Assembly (NCBI GenBank): GCA_023053545.1 | Contig: JAKZAN010000004.1 | Span: forward strand, 4,650,001 to 4,714,000 | DNA from: Lepidurus packardi | Lineage: Eukaryota; Arthropoda; Branchiopoda; Notostraca; Triopsidae | Length of the DNA: 64,000 nucleotides | Direction of reading: 5' to 3' | Shown: positions 1 to 10,538 of the stretch, piece after piece | Numbering within the stretch: the stretch's first letter is position 1 | Layout of the letters: each line of letters starts with the position of its first letter | Made by a program: the position numbers and the translations under genes | Notes under the pieces: generated by a model | Database searches by the model: none | What the model was told of the DNA's origin: nothing | What the model saw: the letters and a program-made list of their open reading frames with translations, nothing else

Positions 1-3689
<3,689 letters not shown>

Positions 3690-3740
3690 TTATAAAAAGG
3701 CACTGGCTCAGGTGCTTACTCTTCATTCCCTACTCAGTTG
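3690..3740 (+). promoter_or_regulatory. TATA-box promoter of the Jupiter-like gene
   Basis: TATAAAAAGG starts at 3691. TCATTC (A at 3725) and TCAGTT (A at 3736) lie 34 and 45 bases downstream and are possible arthropod initiator matches (TCAKTY type). The ATG of the Jupiter-like gene is at 3872, giving a predicted 5'UTR of about 135-150 bases. The exact start site is inferred; only the motifs are seen. Confidence 0.6.
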
Positions 3741-3871
3741 TAGTACTAGCAAGTGATACTATTTTAAACCCACCTGCTCTCGCTTTTTCAAAGCTCCTGG
3801 ATTGTTAATTTCGTTTTGAGAAGTCTTTTTATCTTAAGTTTTTTACTTCAGTTCCATTTTAAGTTAAAACA

Positions 3872-5319
3872 ATGGCGACTTACTACGCTATCCGTCATAT
3901 CGAGTTGGATAACATTGGCAGTGGCAAAAAAAGGTATTAATTTAACAACTGTCGCGAGTGTTTTAATTTCTTCGCAGTGTTAATTGTTTTGGAGTCACAA
4001 GTTTGAAGCTTAAATGGGGGAAAATACATTTTAAAATAATTTGGCTTGTTAGGGTATTGCGTCCCCCTGGCGGCCAATCCAGTGACATTTTCGGGGTAAA
4101 TGAAGCGGCTTTGGATTTAACCCCTCGACGAATCAAAACCCACGGAACTTCCAACTTGCCGCTCGGAGATGCTTCGTTTGACGATTCTCATTGCAATTCA
4201 TCGCAGTCTTCGGAATCACCGTCCGGCTCTGGCCCTGGAACTCCTCGCGCAGGTTGGAATTTTTTATTTTTTTTTCCTTTTTAGAACCTTATCTTGAAAG
4301 CTTAAACCTTATTTATCTTGAATTCCTATCTCGTGATCCTTGAGATCAATTAGATCAATTTTGGCGATATGACTAAATTAAGCGCCTCTAATCCTTTGCT
4401 GACAAGCGCGATAAATATTCTGCATGTGCCAAAATTAGCAAAACAAAAGCATATTTTTTAATTTAAGCGCTTTGATTCTAGAAGCTTCGTACAAGTTTCG
4501 CAGTCCCGTTAATACAATTTAAGACTTAGTTATAATTATGTAAGACGGCACTGGATTTCTGGTTTAACTTTGAGTTCAGTGATTGAATTGATTGAACTGC
4601 ATTTTAAGCTTCCTCTTATTTAATTTAATTATTAATTAACCAAGTAGTTCTTTCAAAAGTAAGCGTGCTAGTATTATCAAAACTTAAATTCTTCGCTGAA
4701 CTTTTTTGAATTAAAAAAAAGAATAATATTAATCAATAATGGTGCTGGAGCTGGTTTATAATTTGTGCCACAAAAATAATCATTTTGCTTATTAATCGTT
4801 AACTAACTCCACAACTCGGTCCTTAGGGACGCCGTTGGGTAACTTCGTGCTTACGGTCCCCAATTCGTCCACGCCCTGTCGTCCTGTCAGCCAACGTCGG
4901 GTTCGAGGTATATTAACAAACCCACAATCCCAGAAAGAAATGAGAACCCAAAAACACGTGTGGTTTTTTTTTATACAACTTAATGACGTTCTGCTCGGCT
5001 TGGTTTTGGTTGTTTGCCTTTATTTATTCTCGCCCAAGAACGGATACGGAAGCATGGCTTTAACTTTAATATGACTGTGACGGAGGGGAAATCTTGAAGG
5101 ATATTTATCTCTTTTTCATAAACTTTATTTCATTATGGCGTATACCAAATAAAAGTATTTACTTTACTTTCTGTATTTTTAGGCGGGAATCCAGTGACGG
5201 GTGAAGGTTATGACGAAGCAGACAGAAAGGAAGAGAAACCCCAGGAAGAAGTACAGCAACAACAAGCTTCGCGGAGACAACGTGTGCCGCCAGGCGGCTA
5301 CTCGACGAAATTGTGGTAA
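3872..5319 (+). CDS. Jupiter-like: Jupiter / HN1 (JPT1) family microtubule-associated protein
   Basis: This is a four-exon gene. Coding exons are 3872-3933, 4053-4252, 4827-4907 and 5183-5319, and all introns are GT-AG (119, 574 and 275 bases). The spliced frame gives 159 residues, close to vertebrate HN1/JPT1 (about 154). The N-terminal hallmark GKKRVLRPPGGQSSDIFG (residues about 18-35) matches the Jupiter signature VLRPPGG.SSDIFG. The C-terminus RVPPGGYSTKLW echoes the second PPGG motif of HN1 proteins. Between them lie a Ser/Pro/Gly-rich stretch (residues about 60-90) and an acidic Gln-rich segment. There is no signal peptide or membrane segment, so the product should be cytosolic and largely disordered. 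In Drosophila, Jupiter binds microtubules; in vertebrates the family is tied to growth signalling. The start ATG follows AAAACA, and the first intron splits the Arg codon before VLRPPGG. The stop TAA sits inside a good splice-donor sequence (see findings), so a longer isoform is possible. Confidence 0.92.
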
Positions 5320-5786
5320 ATGTGTTTTGGGTGCGGAAAGAAAACAGAACTACCGAGACGTCGAAAAGATCAGTTCTGGAGTTTCTGTTTTTCCGGGGAT
5401 TTACCAGATTCTTTTTTTTTTAAAAACAAGGAGAACGTCCAATACTAAGATTCTTTCTTACTTAGAAAAAGATGAAAACAGATTAAATTGACGGGATTAT
5501 TTTAATGTTTCCCAATAATTACGGATGCTGAAATTGTGCTTTTTTTTATTGTTGCGATATGCAAAGAACCGGGTATAAATACATTCATAGCTTGCCTTTA
5601 CTTTCTTTTAAATGACTCCTTTTATGGTTTTGTTTCTATAATTAATATAGTAGTAAGAGTACAGAAGTGCTTCAACTTTACGAGAAGAATAAATTACGTG
5701 CCCCTAGGCAGAGGTAATTGTGATGTGCCAGGTTGTAACTGTGCAAAACGATGTGCAGCGAAGTTTAAAGCCAGTTTCATGAACAG
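5320..5786. other. Convergent 3' region between Jupiter-like and MMACHC-1
   Basis: This AT-rich spacer holds the 3' ends of two genes that point at each other. A plus-strand AATAAA lies at 5688-5693, about 370 bases after the Jupiter-like stop. A minus-strand AATAAA (TTTATT on the plus strand) lies at 5545-5550, about 237 bases after the MMACHC-1 stop. If both are used, the two 3'UTRs overlap by roughly 140-180 bases. No other gene is visible. A 113-codon plus-strand frame running through it includes antisense MMACHC sequence and is not supported. Confidence 0.6.
5688..5693 (+). terminator. Candidate poly(A) signal of the Jupiter-like gene
   Basis: This is the first canonical AATAAA hexamer I find after the Jupiter-like stop codon. 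Cleavage would be expected 10-30 bases downstream, just short of the end of the MMACHC-1 coding exon. Confidence 0.4.
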
Positions 5787-6798
5787 CTACTGCTTCCACT
5801 GTTTACAAATTTCACAAATTAAGGGGCCCCTCTCTGCTGGATCGGTACCACAGAAGCGTTTCTGCAGCTCGGAATAACGCTGGGAGGAGGGCAAGATGTC
5901 CCTGTAAGACCAATCCATTGGATGATCGTTGAACTGCTCAAGTAGCTTCTTCTTCAGCTTGAAAGTCTGGAACATACATCATTTTATGCACAAATTTACT
6001 TCTTAAAGCCAGAAGTTTACCTGCAGCACGTCCTTGGGTGGCGTTGGTGCCAACTCAGGAACCAAAACTTTCTTGCAAATTACAACTGCTCGGAAGGCGA
6101 ACCATCCTATGTAGCGAGGATGAAGGGAAACCCCATAAATCTTCTAAAAAAAAATTGTAGATCTGCATAAAGCTTAAGAAACTGGTTCTTCAATGAAATA
6201 GTACTTCGTTTTCAGGCCAAGGATCTGGTGCCACATCTTTACGTTGGTAATAATAAGCTGCTCCCGAAACATGTCCAGCTGTCTGCACGAGAATTGTTGG
6301 CTGTCTGGTACCAGGCTGCATATCAGAGTCAAACATCAAATCAGTTGGAGTCGGATCGTCCAAAGCCTGCAGGTAAATAAGTTTGTATAATATACAAGAC
6401 ATGGGATGCTGAATATAATTCGATGCTTTTACTTGGAGAGTTTGTTTGACGTGGAAAGAAATACATTCGTTTAAAGGCTCTTTGAACTCTGAGACTCCTT
6501 GTTCGGTTTTGTATTTCAAAAATGGCAGGAATCCAAGTTCAAAGAAGCGGGGTTGACTCAGAAGCAGAAAAGCCAACGTGTGGTCGTGGTACGGTATATG
6601 GTATTGAGCTTGGACAAGAGCATTATAATCTCCAACCTAATAGTAAAAGAATCGATCAACAGAAATTTTTGTAGACATTATTTTATTGTAAAAGATCTAA
6701 AAAGCGAAGATTACCTTAAATGGATAGACTTCCAGCCCATATGTAGTTAAATCACACTCCAGTTTCGTTTGCAATTTACGAAAATCCATATTTTCCAT
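5787..6798 (-). CDS. MMACHC: MMACHC (cobalamin-processing protein), copy 1
   Basis: This is a five-exon minus-strand gene. In transcript order the exons are 6715-6798, 6433-6636, 6205-6366, 6021-6143 and 5787-5966. All introns are GT-AG, phase 0 and short (54-78 bases). They join into a 250-residue protein. Family landmarks appear in order: YGLEVYPFKVGDYN near the N-terminus (human: FGFEVYPFQVAWYN), LAFLLLS, then QTAGHVSGAAYYYQRKDV (residues about 124-141; human QTAAHVAGAAYYYQRQDV), HPRYIGWFAFRAVV, and DWSYRDILPSSQRYSELQ near the C-terminus. MMACHC (the cblC gene product) binds cytosolic vitamin B12, removes its upper axial ligand by reduction or glutathione-dependent dealkylation, and hands cobalamin on to MMADHC for methionine synthase and methylmalonyl-CoA mutase. 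The protein lacks the long Pro-rich tail of the 282-residue human form. Start choice: ATG at 6798 gives the conserved N-terminus. It is downstream of a paralogous copy in the same orientation. Confidence 0.95.
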
Positions 6799-7511
6799 CC
6801 TAAGTCACTAATTTTAACTGACTAGCTACAAAAATGAGTTATCAAACCTATTTTTACCAGACGAGCCTTCTACCTGCAACGAATCCTTCGACTATGCTCA
6901 CGATATCTCAAAACTACCCTCAATCATTCGGTTAGAACTATAAAAAGAGCTGAAACAGAAACAAGTTGGAACCTACAACGTGGCGATTGATATCGAAAAA
7001 CAACAGCGAGCCTTTCGAAAGGTAGACACAAAGGTTAACATCGCCAGAGCAACGAAACTCTTAACTGCCCTAAAAGCAAGGAACAAAGAAAAGCATGTCC
7101 AGATCAGGCTTTATAGTTCCACGTAGATCTCATCCTTCACCCAAGAACTGCGACAATTTCGGAAGATAATAACGAAAGCCTCAAGTACATTACGTCATAC
7201 ATAGAGAAGTAAAGATGAAAGAGCTTGCAAGGAACTAAGGACAATTACCGGTCGCGGTATCACAAAACCAGCTGAAAAACTTTGGACAGTAAAACTAGCG
7301 CACGAAAAATCCAAATTAAGTATTTGACTCAAGAAAAAGCTTTAAGCTTTGTAATTAATTATAAACTGCTTTCTATTAACGACTACTACAGCTTTAGTGA
7401 GGGTGAAATAGACGCGGAATGCCCTGAGGAATACGTAATTATGATTGTGCAAGGGTGTTACTCACGTGTCAAACGATCCAGTGAGTTTAAACGAGCTCGA
7501 CGAACCAGCTA
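6799..7511. other. Spacer between MMACHC copies with a degenerate plus-strand frame
   Basis: The first 30 bases carry the MMACHC-1 leader. From about 6860 to 7200 a plus-strand frame reads as protein-like, charged sequence (for example KVDTKVNIARATKLLTALKA) but is broken by in-frame stops. A second open stretch runs from 7282 to about 7500. I do not recognise the family. It could be a decayed gene or element fragment, or chance. No start or splice pattern makes it intact. Confidence 0.35.
6816..6821 (-). promoter_or_regulatory. Initiator-like TCAGTT upstream of MMACHC-1
   Basis: On the minus strand TCAGTTAAAATTA lies 21 bases before the ATG (A of TCA at 6819). The same sequence precedes copy 2 at a similar distance, so it was kept through the duplication. 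TCAGTT is an arthropod initiator core. The preceding bases (TTTTTGTAG, then CTAG) also resemble a splice acceptor, so an upstream non-coding exon is the alternative. Confidence 0.4.
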
Positions 7512-8535
7512 TTACTCCCATTGGGCGCAAATTTCGCGTAGTAAGGGGCCCCTGTCTCCTGGTTTGGTGCTAAAGTAGCGTTTCTGCAGCTCGGAATAAC
7601 GCTGGACTGGGGACAATATGTCCCTGAACGTCCAATCCTGCCAGCGATCATTGTAACGCTCCAGCAATTCCTTCTTCAGCTCATAATCCTGGAAATTAAC
7701 ATGAATTTAAATCCAAATTTACTTAAACAACAGAAGTTACCTGCAAAAGGTCTTTGGCTGGGATTGGTGTCAACTCAGGAGCTAAAATGTTCTTGCAAAC
7801 TATAACTGATCGTAAGGCGAACCATCCTACGTAACGAGGATGAAGACAAACCCCAAATATACTCTACAAGATCAAGAAAAGGTGAGCAAAACCGTTGAAA
7901 TCGCTTTTCTAATGGACTATACTTTATTTTCGGGCCAAGGATCCGGTACCACATCTTTTCGTTGGTAGAAATAGACTGCTCCTGATACATGTCCTGCTGT
8001 CTGCATGAGGATCCTTGGTCGGCGAGAACCGGGCTGCATTTCGTAGTCATAAATCACATCTATGGTAGTGGAATCGTCCAAAGCCTGCAAATAATAACTT
8101 CTATATATTTTTCCTCTAAATGGTTAGAGGAAATAGATTGTGATAGTTCATGAGGTTTACTTGGACAGCTTTGTTAACATAAAATGAAATAGACAGATCT
8201 AAGGCGTCCCTGGGCATTGACTCTTCTTGGAGATTTTTAGATTGCAAATATGGCAGGAATCCAAGTTCAAAGAAGCTGGGTAGACTTAGAACCACAAAGG
8301 CTAACGCGTCGCTGTGGTACGGTAATTGGAACTTATGTCCAACGACAGCATTGTACTCTCCAATCTAGTTTAATTATAAAGACATTAATTAGAAATTACA
8401 AGTTCAAACTATTTTCTAATTAATATAATAATATTAAGATCAAACAGAAACAATGTTTACTTTAAACCGATGGATTTCTAGCCCATATGGACTAAGCTCG
8501 TTGTCCAGTTCTGTATTTAGTTTCGTGAAGGCCAT
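7512..8535 (-). CDS. MMACHC: MMACHC (cobalamin-processing protein), copy 2
   Basis: This second MMACHC gene is on the minus strand, head-to-tail with copy 1. In transcript order the exons are 8461-8535, 8161-8364, 7923-8084, 7741-7863 and 7512-7688, encoding 246 residues. Exons 2, 3 and 4 have exactly the same lengths as in copy 1 (204, 162 and 123 bases) and all introns are phase 0, which shows tandem gene duplication. Landmarks are YGLEIHRFKIGEYN, QTAGHVSGAVYFYQRKDV, HPRYVGWFALRSVIVCKN and DWTFRDILSPVQRYSELQ. By my hand count exon 3 is about 70% identical to copy 1 and exon 2 about 47%, so the copies are old and both keep clean frames, which argues against a recent pseudogene. Differences near the substrate region (AAYYYQ against AVYFYQ) could alter activity. 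The function expected is cytosolic B12 decyanation or dealkylation; specialisation of either copy is inference. Confidence 0.94.
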
Positions 8536-8560
8536 AATATAAAGTTATACAATTAATTTT

Positions 8561-8566
8561 AACTGA
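8561..8566 (-). promoter_or_regulatory. Initiator-like TCAGTT upstream of MMACHC-2
   Basis: Minus-strand TCAGTTAAAATTAATT sits 29 bases before the ATG of copy 2 and matches the equivalent site of copy 1. It is preceded by CCCTGCAGCTAG, which also looks like a 3' splice site, so start site and acceptor cannot be told apart here. Confidence 0.4.
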
Positions 8567-8882
8567 CTAGCTGCAGGGAATTAAATATCACCAAATTTAT
8601 TGACGTGCAGAAATGCCTACCGACAAGAACACGTCGAAAGGCGGGACTTGGTCCCACTCTAAGAATTAAAGCCGTATTCTGGAATAACATACCATCAGGT
8701 GCTGCCATTGCGCTAATAGTAGCAATAATGCGGCTCCGCTGTGAAACATTCAAGCTCCGCCTCTAGCATTTACTTTTTCCGCCGTTTGGACTGGCGAACG
8801 GAATTAAAATTGCAGCTCTTAATGGTAATAATAAACTGTTGCATTTATAAATGAAAGTGATTCCTATCTTTTAATTTCCTAG

Positions 8883-8998
8883 ACAAGTCTTCCTTAAATA
8901 ATTATGCGTCCCAAGCAGACAATAAACCACGCCCAAATTTAGCTCGCATTTCCTTCCCTAGTCTACTACTACTACCGACTCCATTCAAGGATTGCAGG
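8883..8998 (+). other. Orphan exon-like segment
   Basis: The segment starts after TTTCCTAG (acceptor-like) and ends at TGCAG followed by GTATGA (donor-like). One frame is open throughout and reads as KSSLNNYASQADNKPRP followed by a Leu/Pro-rich stretch. I cannot join it to other exons or name a family. It may be a real exon of an unseen plus-strand transcript or chance. Confidence 0.2.
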
Positions 8999-9356
8999 TA
9001 TGATTACTAAACATGAACAATGAGATATATAAAGTGAAAAGCTGATTATGAAGCACAAAAACCGAAAAAATAATTAGAAATGAATCTCGGGTCTCGTGAC
9101 GTTAAAAACAAGAAATGTGTATTGTAATACATGGGTCAAGGAGGGTTTTTCTGGGTAAGGTTTTGCAGGTTCGCACATTATCAAAGAACAGGACACGATT
9201 TTTTTTAGCTACGTTAAATGTTTTCTTTACAGGAAACTTGATTAAAAAAAACAACTTCTTTTTCTTTGTTTATTAGCCTTGGCTTTTCCAGCATTGTGTA
9301 CATATCTGGCTGCTGGAAGTTGGTAATGCATGTGTCTATGTATGTATAATGCAGAA

Positions 9357-9367
9357 GGGGGGGGGGG
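9357..9367. repeat. Poly(G) run, 11 bases
   Basis: Eleven consecutive G are flanked by AGAA and ATTATG. Runs this long are prone to sequencing and replication slippage. Confidence 0.95.
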
Positions 9368-9843
9368 ATTATGACAGAATTGTATGTTTTATTATTATTA
9401 TACAGACGTATAAAACTCAAAGTGTTTGGATGAGTTTAAAAGGAAAGAAAGACCCAAAATATGGCCCATAATTTGATAAATTAACGTTTTTTGCTTATAT
9501 GAGCGAGCACTTTAGCTTAGCATATAACGGGTTCTTTTTATCTCCTTTAAATTAAAAATAGAAAAAATTATGGCTTTTTTGAGCGGACACCTAGAGACTA
9601 TACAATTTTCAGAAGGGGGGTTGGGGCGAACAGGGTGATAGAAAAAATGGCAAAAGCCTTCCATGCTATTTGTGGCCATATATGTATATAAACTTTGTTC
9701 TTCTTGTTTTTCTTCCGAACATTTTGCTCATAGGTATCCCATTTCTGAGTTATTTCTTTTCTTTTATTACTGCTTGCCCGCGCCCTCCCATTCACCCCTT
9801 CACTCCACAGAAGCGGCAGCTGCTCTATAGGGTTCTTTTCATT

Positions 9844-9854
9844 TTTATTTTATT
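9844..9854 (-). terminator. Candidate poly(A) signals of the Kekkon-like gene
   Basis: Two overlapping minus-strand AATAAA hexamers (TTTATT on the plus strand at 9844-9849 and 9849-9854) lie about 685 bases beyond the Kekkon-like stop codon. They would give a 3'UTR of ordinary length. Usage is inferred. Confidence 0.35.
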
Positions 9855-9945
9855 TTGGAAATAAATAAAAAATTATAACTGCGTAAGCATTTCTGCCACC
9901 CAATGCTGCTTTGAAGCTACGTCGTCTTGTTGCTTTTTTAAGTAG

Positions 9946-9962
9946 TTTTTTTTTTTTTTTTT
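9946..9962. repeat. Poly(T) run, 17 bases
   Basis: Seventeen consecutive T lie in the presumed 3'UTR of the minus-strand Kekkon-like gene, where the transcript would read as an A tract. Confidence 0.9.
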
Positions 9963-10538
9963 GCTTTCGGCTGTTCCACATAAAACTTTTGTCTTTCCTC
10001 CTGCTTCGGGATATATCACAATGAGGTTTGTTTTTCATAATTAAAAACCATAAATCCTTGGAAGGCTGACGGAGCTCGATTAATTGGCTCGGGCACACAA
10101 ACTTTTACCATCGAAAAGAAAAGAAGGGCAAATGGCTCCAAGCTGTCGTTTTCTTTTTCCTGTAACAAAACCTCTTGAAATGAGAACATTTTTTTGCACA
10201 CGCAAAATTCACACAACTTAAAAAGGAAAAAACACTTCCCATCACTTTCTCGTCAGTCTTCAGACCTCTTCTCTCTTGCACAACTCTTGGTTCTCCATTC
10301 GTCTCGGTATTTAAAAAAATTCGTCTTGAAATTCGCGAAGATCACCAAGTTATGCCTCTTTAAGCTCTTTTTGCGCTTTCTGAACATCTTTGCGTTCTGT
10401 AAGCTGTGGCGCCATCTTTGACTACGTTTTGGGATTAAGTAGTTAAGGCACTTGGGACCACAAACAAGTTAAATAGTCTCCGAGTCCCCCTAGCAGGATT
10501 ACTATTTGTTTGTTCTCCATCATTCTTCTGTTATTTTT

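Larger units (their letters stand above)
8567..10538. other. Intergenic DNA between MMACHC-2 and the Kekkon-like gene
   Basis: This region should contain the MMACHC-2 promoter and the 3'UTR of the Kekkon-like gene, both reading on the minus strand. It also holds one exon-like segment (8883-8998), an 11-base G run and a 17-base T run. The rest is AT-rich with short unsupported frames. A minus-strand frame at 8559-8753 has no recognisable domain. Confidence 0.5.
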
